Shown: in pieces, positions 26,123 to 34,013 of the stretch | Layout: the number at the start of each line of letters is the position of its first letter | Numbering within the stretch: the stretch's first letter is position 1 | NCBI GenBank assembly: GCA_900548405.1 | Contig: UNSJ01000010.1 | Coordinates: 1 to 51,231 of the forward strand | Reading direction: 5' to 3' | Length of the DNA: 51,231 bases | Source: Candidatus Gastranaerophilales bacterium | GTDB taxonomy: Bacteria; Cyanobacteriota; Vampirovibrionia; Gastranaerophilales; Gastranaerophilaceae | Notes under the pieces: model-generated | Seen by the model: only the letters and a program-made list of their open reading frames with translations | Database searches by the model: none | Told to the model about the DNA's origin: nothing | Made by a program: the position numbers and the translations under genes

Positions 26123-27100
26123 TTAAGCTGTTTGACTTTGATTTTTATCGTTCCAAAAATCAACAAGCATACTGCAGAAGAAAATACTTGAGTAAGTACC
26201 GATTGCAATACCTAATATCATACAAAGAACGAAATCTCTTGTTGTAACACCACCGAAGAAATACAATGCAAGCAATGTAATTAATGTTGTTAATGAAGTA
26301 TTAATACTTCTTGTTAACGTTTGGTTAACAGAAGCATCAACAATTTCTCCAAAAGACATTTTCTTAGAGTAATATCTTAAGTTTTCTCTGATTCTGTCAA
26401 ATACAACGATTGTATCGTGTACTGAAAAACCTATAACTGTTAAGATTGCGGTAATGAACAAGCCGTCTATTTGAACATTGTAAACAAGTCCTAAGATTGA
26501 GAATATACCTACAACAAACAGCACATCGTGCAATACCCCTAAGATTGCTGCCAAAGCATAGTCAAATCTGAATCTGAATGACAGATATGCTACAATTCCC
26601 AAAAATGCAAGTGTAATTGCTATAAGTGAATTTTTAAATAATTCTTTTCCCATTGTAGGACCAACAGAACTAACCGAAATTAATTCAGGGTTCTGGTAAT
26701 CCTTTGACAATTCTGTTGTGATTTTATCAGCATCATCGGAACCTTTGTCAATGAATTTTGTTCTGATTGATATAATTGAATTAATGTTTGATTTTGTATT
26801 TTTTTGCTGAGAATTATTTACGTTAAGTATTTGAATATAAGGGTTTTCGATACCGATGCCTTCTAAAGCTTCTCTGGTTTTTGTAACATCACTGTTTTCA
26901 AGCTTTTGTTCCAAACCGTATTGAAGAATTGTACCGCCTGTATAATCAATACCTACTTTTAACGGTGCGTGGTTTGAGTAAGTTACTGATGAATAAATCA
27001 TAGCAATAATACCCGGTACAATAAGAATTGTAGTTAAAAGCATCCACCACCATCTGTATTTAACAATATGAACTAAATGTTTTCTTCCTGTATTTATCAT
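26123..27100 (-). CDS. secF: Protein translocase subunit SecF
   Basis: The protein has 325 residues with a first membrane segment at about 18-38 and the GIDYTGGTILQYGLEQ loop. Five further helices follow, including the VIGFSVHDTIVVFDRIRENL signature (about 217-236) and the conserved TRSINTSLTTLITLLALY segment. With SecD it uses the proton gradient to help SecYEG export proteins. It lies 39 bases downstream of secD, after a small GTGGC/GCCAC hairpin that overlaps the secD stop codon. Confidence 0.97.
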   Translation of the reverse strand: MINTGRKHLVHIVKYRWWWMLLTTILIVPGIIAMIYSSVTYSNHAPLKVGIDYTGGTILQYGLEQKLENSDVTKTREALEGIGIENPYIQILNVNNSQQKNTKSNINSIISIRTKFIDKGSDDADKITTELSKDYQNPELISVSSVGPTMGKELFKNSLIAITLAFLGIVAYLSFRFRFDYALAAILGVLHDVLFVVGIFSILGLVYNVQIDGLFITAILTVIGFSVHDTIVVFDRIRENLRYYSKKMSFGEIVDASVNQTLTRSINTSLTTLITLLALYFFGGVTTRDFVLCMILGIAIGTYSSIFFCSMLVDFWNDKNQSQTA

Positions 27101-27139
27101 TTTTATTGCCTTTCTTTTTTGTGGAAAGTGGCTGTGCCA

Positions 27140-28447
27140 CTAATCTAAGATACCAAAACGTGCTTTTTCACGTTTAGTTTCAGTTGCTTCATAGCTTTGT
27201 CCTATTTCGTCTTTTCTAAGTCCGAACAGAGCAGGGTGTTTCAATTCACCTGTACCGAAAATCAAGTGCATGAAGTTTTTAGTAACGGTGATTGCCGTAA
27301 ACATTGATACAATAACACCGATAGCAAGTGTCAAAGCAAAACCTTTAACAACGCTTGTTCCTAACAAATAAAGAATTGTACAGGTGATAATTGTAGTCAT
27401 ATTTGAGTCGAAAATACTTGTAAATGCTCTGTCAAATCCTGAATTAATAGCTGTAAACAAATTTCTGCCTGCTCTTAATTCTTCTTTTGTTCTTTCGAAA
27501 ATCAAAATGTTAGCATCAACAGCCATACCTATGGAAAGGATGAAACCTGCAATACCTGCAAGAGTCAATGTAACAGGAATTGTTTTGAATAATGCAAAAA
27601 GGATTAAACTGTATATTATTAACGCAATATCAGCAATTAAGCCCGGTACGTGATAGAAGACAATCATAAACAGCATAACTGCTGAAAGTCCGATAATACC
27701 TGCTTTTTGTGATTTTGCAATACTGTCTGCACCAAGAGTAGGACCTACTGTGTTTTCTTCAACAACTTTTGCAGGAACAGGCAGTGCACCTGCGTTTAAC
27801 AGGTTAACCATTCTTTCGGCTTCGTCATAAGCAAATCCGCTTTCACCGCCTGAAATTTGAGCTTTTCCGCCGTATATAGCTTCATTAACTCTTGGAGCAG
27901 ATTGAAGTTCGCCGTCAAAGAAAATTGCCATTTGCTGTCCTACAAGAGCTTTAGTAAGATCTGCGAATTTCTTAGCACCGGCAGCGTTAAACTCCAATGA
28001 TACAACCCACTGACCTGTGGAATCTGTGCTCAATGTAGATTTTGCAAGGTCTTGTCCTGTAAGTCCTGTGGAAATCCATATAGGAGAACCGTCAGCAGCT
28101 TTACCTTCTTTTTTAAATTCCAATTGAGCAGTTTCGCCTATAAAAGCTTTAGCTTCTTTAAGGTCTGTTACGCTTGGAATTTCAATTAATAATCTTTTGT
28201 CACCTACCTGTTGAACAACTGTTTCGGAAACCCCGAGTTTATTAACACGCTGTTCGATTGCAAATTGTAATCTGTTCATAACTTCAGGAGTTATTTTTGC
28301 AATAGTTTCTGTTGTTTCAGCTTCCAGAATTAACCTTGAACCTCCGACAAGATCAAGTCCTAATTTGGTTGGTTTAAGGAAGATTATGATTGAAGATACA
28401 ATCACAATGGCTACGATAAACCAGAACATTAAAATTTTGTTTTTCAT
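27140..28447 (-). CDS. secD: Protein translocase subunit SecD
   Basis: The protein has 435 residues, with an N-terminal membrane segment, the GLDLVGGSRLILEAE motif, and a shortened periplasmic P1 region (residues about 35-240). The C-terminal five-helix core includes GMAVDANILIFERTKEELRAG and GFALTLAIGVIVSMFTAITVTK. It is the partner of SecF. It is much shorter than E. coli SecD (615) and nearer cyanobacterial and Gram-positive sizes. The start has AAAGGAC, and a perfect CTGACGA/TCGTCAG hairpin touches that ribosome site. The order is dapA, secD, secF on one strand. Confidence 0.97.
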   Translation of the reverse strand: MKNKILMFWFIVAIVIVSSIIIFLKPTKLGLDLVGGSRLILEAETTETIAKITPEVMNRLQFAIEQRVNKLGVSETVVQQVGDKRLLIEIPSVTDLKEAKAFIGETAQLEFKKEGKAADGSPIWISTGLTGQDLAKSTLSTDSTGQWVVSLEFNAAGAKKFADLTKALVGQQMAIFFDGELQSAPRVNEAIYGGKAQISGGESGFAYDEAERMVNLLNAGALPVPAKVVEENTVGPTLGADSIAKSQKAGIIGLSAVMLFMIVFYHVPGLIADIALIIYSLILFALFKTIPVTLTLAGIAGFILSIGMAVDANILIFERTKEELRAGRNLFTAINSGFDRAFTSIFDSNMTTIITCTILYLLGTSVVKGFALTLAIGVIVSMFTAITVTKNFMHLIFGTGELKHPALFGLRKDEIGQSYEATETKREKARFGILD

Positions 28448-28454
28448 TTTTTTT

Positions 28455-28520
28455 GTCCTTTCTGACGATTTTCGTCAGGATTTTTATATATTTTGGTCAG
28501 TCGCTTACGCTCCCGTTTTT
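28455..28520 (-). promoter_or_regulatory. Hairpin abutting the secD ribosome binding site and related repeat
   Basis: CTGACGA/TCGTCAG (28462-28478, loop TTT) ends directly at the AAAGGAC of secD. Further upstream on the minus strand lies GGGAGCGTAAGCGACTGACC. Both the ACGAAAATCGT core and the CGTAAGC core also occur in the rpoB-rpoC1 and rpoC1-rpoC2 gaps. Confidence 0.5.
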
Positions 28521-28611
28521 ACCTCAATAATTATATATTCTCTTTTAACTGATTATTTTATTATACTTATTATTTTAATAAAATTTAGAAATTTGTTATA
28601 GTCTGACTCGG

Positions 28612-29505
28612 CTAATCGTCAATAACTTCATCAAGTACCATAAACAGGTCTTTTTTCTCAATTTCTGTAAGTTCAACCAAAGGTCTTCTTACATAGTCTT
28701 CTATTACTCCCCTATGAGCAAGAGCTGCTTTTACGGGAACAGGGTTTGGAGCCATAAACAGTTTTCTGAAAGAAGGATAAAGTTTTTTATGCATGTTAAC
28801 TGCCGCCAAAAATTCACCTGTTTTGTAATTTCTTATCATAGATTTCATTTCAGAACCAAAAATATGTGATGCAACTGAAACAACACCTCTGGCACCCAAT
28901 GACATCATTGGCAGAGTTAAGCTGTCATCACCGGAATAAACTGAAAAATCAGCAGGACAGCATAATTTCATTTCTGTAACCATATCCATATCACCAAAGC
29001 TTTGTTTAACTGCAACTATATTCTGATATTTTTCGGCAAGAGTTGCAATTGTTTCAGGAAGCATATTCACACCTGTTCTTCCGGGAATATTATAGAGAAT
29101 AATCGGCAGGTCAGTGTTTTCTGCAATAGCTGAAAAATGTTCTATCATACCTTTTTGAGAAGGTTTATTATAGTAAGGAACAACAGAAAGAATTGCATCA
29201 ACATCTTCTTTTTGTGCCCATTTTGCTGCCATAACAGCTGTTTCAGTAGAATTAGAACCTGCGTTCATAATAACTTTAGCCTTATTTGCCACAGCTCTTT
29301 TGACAGTGCTTAGTAATTCAAATTCTTCTTCATGAGTTAAAGTAGGACCTTCTCCTGTGGTTCCTGCTACCAAAACGGCATCACTACCATGTGAGATTAA
29401 ATATTTTGCAAGTGCTTCAGCCTTGTTGTAATCGATTTCTCTTTTTGCATTAAACGGCGTAACCATTGCCGTAATAACTTCACCTGCATCGTATCTTAAT
29501 GCCAT
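28612..29505 (-). CDS. dapA: 4-hydroxy-tetrahydrodipicolinate synthase
   Basis: This 297-residue TIM-barrel enzyme condenses pyruvate with aspartate semialdehyde, the first committed step to lysine and diaminopimelate for peptidoglycan. Visible are GEVITAMVTPF, VLVAGTTGEGPTLTHEE, the catalytic-tyrosine segment ILYNIPGRTGVNM, and the Schiff-base lysine in NIVAVKQSFGD. The ATG follows AAAGAGG by about 6 bases. It is followed by secD on the same strand after 164 bases, so co-transcription is possible but not certain. Confidence 0.96.
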   Translation of the reverse strand: MALRYDAGEVITAMVTPFNAKREIDYNKAEALAKYLISHGSDAVLVAGTTGEGPTLTHEEEFELLSTVKRAVANKAKVIMNAGSNSTETAVMAAKWAQKEDVDAILSVVPYYNKPSQKGMIEHFSAIAENTDLPIILYNIPGRTGVNMLPETIATLAEKYQNIVAVKQSFGDMDMVTEMKLCCPADFSVYSGDDSLTLPMMSLGARGVVSVASHIFGSEMKSMIRNYKTGEFLAAVNMHKKLYPSFRKLFMAPNPVPVKAALAHRGVIEDYVRRPLVELTEIEKKDLFMVLDEVIDD

Positions 29506-29595
29506 AAATACCTCTTTCCCTATTCAGTCTATCCCTACAACTAAAAAAATTATAAAACAAAACAATTAAAAATGTGTAAAATATTAAGTTATTTA

Positions 29596-29624
29596 TTGAA
29601 AAAGCTGAAAAAATCGTTTATAAT
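29596..29624 (+). promoter_or_regulatory. Predicted promoter of prepilin locus B
   Basis: TTGAAA (29596-29601) and a consensus TATAAT (29619-29624) are separated by exactly 17 bases. AAAGGAAG and an ATG (29655) follow. Confidence 0.8.
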
Positions 29625-29654
29625 AATAGTGTTAATAATGAAAGGAAGCAATTT

Positions 29655-30457
29655 ATGAAAACCAGCGTAGCCGCTGGACCCGCAATATTAGGGTATGCAT
29701 AATTGCTTAAAATTATTGAAAGATTAAGTCACATTGGGGGGGGGGCAGCCTAAAAGCTTCTAAACATGTTATTCTAAGGGGATTTACGTTAGCTGAGGTT
29801 TTGGTCACACTCGGTATAATTGGTATTGTAGCAGCATTAACCATGCCTTCGTTAATAAATGATTATAAACTTAAAACATACGAAACAGCATTCAAAAAAC
29901 AGTATTCTGTTTTAAATAATACATTAGATTTTATACAGCTCGATGAAGGAATAAATGCATGTTATTTAACAATTATAACTTCTCCTACAGAAACAGACCC
30001 TAATAATAAAATGTATTGGGCGAAGCAGGATGACTGTTTTGTCCTAAAACAGAGGATGATAGATAAGTTAAATCTTGTTCCTGTACAGAATAACTATGTT
30101 TATCCTTTGTTTAATAAAGTATTGGCAGATGGGGGAATAGCTGTTAACAATACTTATGATTATGATTATGCACAAAATTATTCTGCGTTTTTACTTCCTG
30201 ACGGAGCTGTAATTCGTTTTTTATTTCGTGAGAATTCATCATCCCGACATAATATTAATTTTGTCATAGATATAAATGGTTTTAAAGGTCCAAATAAATG
30301 GGGATACGATGTATTTTATCTTACATTGGTTTTGAAAAACGGTAAAATTCGTTTAACAGATGAGTATGCTTCTTTGGCCCAAAAGGGAGGGCGCTTGCCA
30401 AGAACCATTCTTTTGAACAAGGATAAAAACGATAATTCTAATTGGAAGTGGGACTGA
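29655..30457 (+). CDS. Prepilin-like protein locus B, frame broken at a G10 tract (OFF)
   Basis: The prepilin body is intact from G-FTLAEVLVTLG (Gly codon at 29780) to the stop at 30457. It has a hydrophobic helix, Cys residues and a DINGFKGPNKWGYDVF loop. Its frame is open upstream only to 29720 and contains no normal start codon. A promoter, a ribosome site and ATG 29655 exist in another frame. That frame meets TAA at 29700, immediately followed by an in-frame TTG (29703), which runs into ten G (29736-29745) and stops at TAA just after. With eleven G, the TTG frame would join the prepilin through GGGGSLKAS. So the locus is OFF by one base, with an extra early stop. The span given is the whole inferred locus, not one continuous reading frame. 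Confidence 0.7.
29736..29767. repeat. G10 tract with conserved flank, locus B
   Basis: Ten G are followed by CAGCCTAAAAGCTTCTAAAC. The first 13 bases of the flank (CAGCCTAAAAGCT) are identical in locus C. Confidence 0.85.
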
Positions 30458-30523
30458 TTTAGAGAGTTCATATAAGTTAAACTTTTTACTTTATAAAAAT
30501 TTTTCGTGTTAATATCTTATTAT

Positions 30524-31117
30524 ATGCTTAACTGGAAAGATTTGAGTAAAAAGAAAAAAACGTATATAGGTGCTCTTGCAGTAATCGTGGGAGTTTTAGT
30601 TTGGGCTTTTATTTCTGCCGGAGTTATTACGCATAACTTTAACAGAAGCCAGCTTCAAACTGATCAGGACAGACAGGAAGCTCTTATGCAGGGTATAATT
30701 CTGACTGAAACCAAAGACGAAAAAAAATATTGGGAAATTTATGGCGAAACAGGTAACTATGACAGTAAAAACGGGGTTGCCATGCTCAATAACGTTATCG
30801 GTAACTTTTATGATGACAAAAATGAAGTTTCTATGAGTTTTGAGTCTTCAAAAGGAACATATAATGAGAAAAAAGGTCAAATTATTTTATATGATGATAC
30901 GTTTATTGTTTTAAAGGATTTTACAACTTTACGCGCAAACAGACTTGAATGGTCAGGAAACGATAAACCGATTACAGCCGAAGGTAATATAAGAATTACC
31001 AGAGATAAAGATTTTTTAGCTACTGCAAGTAAAGTTGAAATTAGTCCGACTTATGATAATTTTAAAATTATCGGAAATGCTGTTTCTAAAATGTACGATA
31101 ACAAGGAGAAAAAGTGA
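30524..31117 (+). CDS. LptC-like membrane-anchored protein
   Basis: The 197-residue protein has one N-terminal membrane helix (about 15-38), then a beta-rich domain of LptC/OstA type (LTETKDEKKYWEIYGETGNYD, then SSKGTYNEKKGQIILYDD). It would sit on the periplasmic face of the inner membrane and pass lipopolysaccharide to an LptA-like protein. Its stop overlaps the next gene's GTG start by 4 bases (GTGA), so the two are translationally coupled. The ATG at 30524 is preferred to an upstream GTG; no clear ribosome site is visible, and TAATAT lies about 9 bases before it, so the mRNA may be nearly leaderless. Confidence 0.82.
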   Translation: MLNWKDLSKKKKTYIGALAVIVGVLVWAFISAGVITHNFNRSQLQTDQDRQEALMQGIILTETKDEKKYWEIYGETGNYDSKNGVAMLNNVIGNFYDDKNEVSMSFESSKGTYNEKKGQIILYDDTFIVLKDFTTLRANRLEWSGNDKPITAEGNIRITRDKDFLATASKVEISPTYDNFKIIGNAVSKMYDNKEKK

Positions 31118-32100
31118 AGAAGATTTGTATAGCTTTAATGATTACTTTATTAACTTTAGGGCTTGTGGCTCAAGCCTCCGATTTGATTATTGAATCTAAA
31201 ACTCAAAGTTATGAGGAAAAAGAAAATAAAATAAAATTTGACGGTGACGTTAAAGTTTCTGTTGATGATTTGAAAGTTGTCGGCGAGTCGGCTGACGTAA
31301 GCATGGATGAAAACCAAAAGCTTGATACTGCAACTTTTTATGACAAACCTTATGCTTATGAAGTAAAGAAAAATAAAAAGAGAGAAGTTAAGGCTAATAT
31401 TTTGAAACTTTCTCTTATTACTAAAATTGTAAAAGCTCAGGGCGATACACAATCTATTGTTTTTGACGGTAAAACACCTATCGTTGTTATTAACGCCGAT
31501 GAACAGGAATATAATACACAAACAGGTGTTATGACCGCAGACGGTGCTGTTACAATTTTGTATAAAGAATTGGAAACTTTTTCTGATCGAGCGAAAGTCA
31601 GAACTGACAAAAATGGCGATTTAAAAGATATTGAGCTTATAGGTAATGCAAGAATTAAACAGCAAAGCAATGATTCGTTTGCCGATAATTTCTTCTACAA
31701 TGCATCTTCAAAGGTTATAACAGCAACAGGTAATACAACTTCTAACGTTATACTTGAAGACGGTACTAAGCTTGTTTTGAAATCTAACCGTCAGGAGTAC
31801 GTACAGGACAAAAATATATTTAACGCATCGGGTAATGTAAGAGTTTGGTATCAGGATTATTATGCTGTCGGACCTAAAATCAGTGTTTATCCTAATAAAT
31901 TAGGAAAACCGAATGACATTTATTTTACGGGACGTTCAAGCATAACTCAGGGTGTAAGAACAATCTATGCGGATAAAATTAAAATGACTATGAACCCGAA
32001 AGATTTCCATGCCGACGGACACACAAGAACAGTAATTAAAAATATCGGTTCAGGCGACAACGGAGAAAATGAAAGCGGCGGAATAGGATTAGGATTATAA
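31114..32100 (+). CDS. LptA/OstA-like periplasmic protein
   Basis: It has a signal peptide (MKKICIALMITLLTLGLVAQA) and then repeated beta-jellyroll OstA units: SDLIIESKTQSYEEKENKIKF and VVINADEQEYNTQTGVMTA, followed by LKSNRQEYVQDKNIFNASG and TIYADKIKMTMNPKDFHADG. At 328 residues it is longer than E. coli LptA (185) and holds roughly twice as many units, which could form a longer periplasmic bridge. It starts with GTG overlapping the LptC-like stop, with AAGGAG upstream. It probably carries lipopolysaccharide or another lipid to the outer membrane. Confidence 0.85.
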   Translation: MKKICIALMITLLTLGLVAQASDLIIESKTQSYEEKENKIKFDGDVKVSVDDLKVVGESADVSMDENQKLDTATFYDKPYAYEVKKNKKREVKANILKLSLITKIVKAQGDTQSIVFDGKTPIVVINADEQEYNTQTGVMTADGAVTILYKELETFSDRAKVRTDKNGDLKDIELIGNARIKQQSNDSFADNFFYNASSKVITATGNTTSNVILEDGTKLVLKSNRQEYVQDKNIFNASGNVRVWYQDYYAVGPKISVYPNKLGKPNDIYFTGRSSITQGVRTIYADKIKMTMNPKDFHADGHTRTVIKNIGSGDNGENESGGIGLGL

Positions 32101-32104
32101 AAAT

Positions 32105-32887
32105 ATGAGCGAAAAAGAAAAAGTTGATCAGGCGGTAGAATTATATAATAAAGGTGAGTACCAAAAAGCAATTGATATGTTCAGTTCTGTTTTGGAAAAT
32201 TGCCCTGATAATGCGGAAGTTTATAATAATATTGCATTGTGCTACGCAAATTTAGGTGATTTTGAAAAAGCTGAAAAGAACTATCTCAAAGCTGAAGAAT
32301 TAAATCCTGCATTACCGCAGATTTATATAAATCTTGCAGATATCTATTACAGACAAAAAGAAATGGGTAAAGGTATAGAACTCATTTCAAGAGGGATTGC
32401 AAATGTCCCTGATAATTTGGTTTTAAGACATTATCTTGCCAGATTTTTTATGGAAGATGCAAGGTTAGATCTTGCCATTGATGAGCTTGAACATATTCTG
32501 GAACAACAGCCTGAAAACTATGATGTTTATTATGATTTGGGTAAAGTTCATTTTGAGCTTGGAAATTATGACAGTGCTATTGAAAATTTTGAAAATGTGC
32601 TCGAATTTAAACCTGATAATGAGTGGATTTATTATTACCTTGCTCAGGCTTATGAAGCCAATAATGAAATTGACAAGGCTCTGTCTAATTACTTAAAAGC
32701 GATAGCAAGAAATGAAAACTTTATTCCTGCATATAAAAAAGCTGCGATTTTGTTCCTGGCACGAGGCGACTATGAAGATGCCATAGAATATTTTGAAGAT
32801 TACAGCAATATGGATGTTCCACAAGAAGAAGCGGGAAAAATTAGAGAACTAATCGAAAGAATTAAGAAAAAAAGTAATGAAAAATAA
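32105..32887 (+). CDS. Tetratricopeptide repeat protein
   Basis: The 260-residue protein is made almost entirely of TPR units, seven or so, from residue 5 on. Examples are AVELYNKGEYQKAIDMFSSVL, YNNIALCYANLGDFEKAEKNY, YYDLGKVHFELGNYDSAIENF and YYYLAQAYEANNEIDKALSNY. It has no signal peptide and is predicted to be cytoplasmic. It starts 4 bases after the LptA-like stop and overlaps dprA by 11 bases, so it belongs to this operon. The partner protein is unknown. Confidence 0.88.
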   Translation: MSEKEKVDQAVELYNKGEYQKAIDMFSSVLENCPDNAEVYNNIALCYANLGDFEKAEKNYLKAEELNPALPQIYINLADIYYRQKEMGKGIELISRGIANVPDNLVLRHYLARFFMEDARLDLAIDELEHILEQQPENYDVYYDLGKVHFELGNYDSAIENFENVLEFKPDNEWIYYYLAQAYEANNEIDKALSNYLKAIARNENFIPAYKKAAILFLARGDYEDAIEYFEDYSNMDVPQEEAGKIRELIERIKKKSNEK

Positions 32888-33959
32888 ATACTGGGTAGCT
32901 CTTTCATCAATAGAAGAAATTGACAGTTCTTTTATACAAAGGCTGTATAATTATTTTGGCGATATTGAAACTGCTTTTAATGCAAATGATTTATCAGCAA
33001 TAGACGGTTTGAGTGTTAGAAAAGCAGAAAATTTTTTCAGAATTCGCGATAAGGTTAATCCTGATAAAGCTGTTGAAAAAGTAGCGGAAAGAGGGATTAA
33101 ATATCTTACGTTTGAAGATGAAAATTACCCTAAGATGCTTCATAATATAGATAATCCGCCGTCAGTAATTTACTATAAAGGTGATTTATTTGATTGTAAT
33201 CTTAACAAGACTTTAGCGGTTGTAGGTTCAAGAAAAGCCAGCACTTATGCAAAAGATGCATTGGCAAAGATTATTTCGGAATTTCAAAATACTGATATCT
33301 GTATTGTATCAGGTTTGGCAACGGGAATTGACACGACCGCTCATATTTCCGCACTTGAAAATAATTTAAAAACAATCGGTGTAATTGCAAGCGGATTTGA
33401 TTTTACTTATCCTGCTGCAAATAAAGATTTATATAAGCGGATTGAAAACGGTAACGGAGCTGTTTTAACAGAGTATTATCCTACATTTGAACCGTTAAAA
33501 TTCAGATTTCCGCAAAGAAACAGAATAGTTTCAGGCTTATCTTACGGAACTCTTGTTGCGGAAGCATCTTTAAAAAGCGGTGCATTAATTACTTCGAATC
33601 TTACATTGGAACAGGGGCGGGAATTGATGTGTATACCGGGACTTATTACAAATCCGAATACTCAAGGAATTTACAAACTTTTGAAAAACGGAGCATCTCT
33701 TGTAACCTGTGCAGACGATGTACTGGAGGCATTGGGCTGGGAAGTTAAAATGGAACAGCAGACTTTGTTTAATCTTCCTGATTTGAGTGAAGATGAAAAA
33801 TGTATCTATGATGCTCTTGAAATTGAAGACAAATGTGTTGATGAACTTCAGGCATTTACTAAATTAAGTATAGATAATTTGCTAATGTACTTGACAACGA
33901 TGGAGCTTAAAGGCATAATTAAACAAGTCGACGGGGACAGATATAAGAGAGTAGTATAG
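32877..33959 (+). CDS. dprA: DNA processing protein DprA (Smf)
   Basis: The 360-residue protein has an N-terminal helix-hairpin-helix-like region (SAIDGLSVRKAENF). The Rossmann-like DprA domain contains VVGSRKAS, IVSGLATGIDTTAH and GVIASGFDFTYPAANK, followed by FPQRNRIVSGLSYGTLVAEA, LEQGRELMCIPG and a winged-helix-like C-terminal domain from about residue 295. It loads RecA on incoming single-stranded DNA during natural transformation. With prepilins in the same region, uptake competence is possible, though no comEC or comEA is in the window. It overlaps the TPR gene. Confidence 0.95.
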   Translation: MKNKYWVALSSIEEIDSSFIQRLYNYFGDIETAFNANDLSAIDGLSVRKAENFFRIRDKVNPDKAVEKVAERGIKYLTFEDENYPKMLHNIDNPPSVIYYKGDLFDCNLNKTLAVVGSRKASTYAKDALAKIISEFQNTDICIVSGLATGIDTTAHISALENNLKTIGVIASGFDFTYPAANKDLYKRIENGNGAVLTEYYPTFEPLKFRFPQRNRIVSGLSYGTLVAEASLKSGALITSNLTLEQGRELMCIPGLITNPNTQGIYKLLKNGASLVTCADDVLEALGWEVKMEQQTLFNLPDLSEDEKCIYDALEIEDKCVDELQAFTKLSIDNLLMYLTTMELKGIIKQVDGDRYKRVV

Positions 33960-34013
33960 TTTTAGTGAAATTCCGCACTGTTTTGGAATTCGATTTTATC
34001 AGGTAATTTTATA

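Noticed and set aside
32472..32696. 74-codon frame within the TPR gene
   Set aside because: Overlaps the clear TPR coding frame in another phase; no independent signal.
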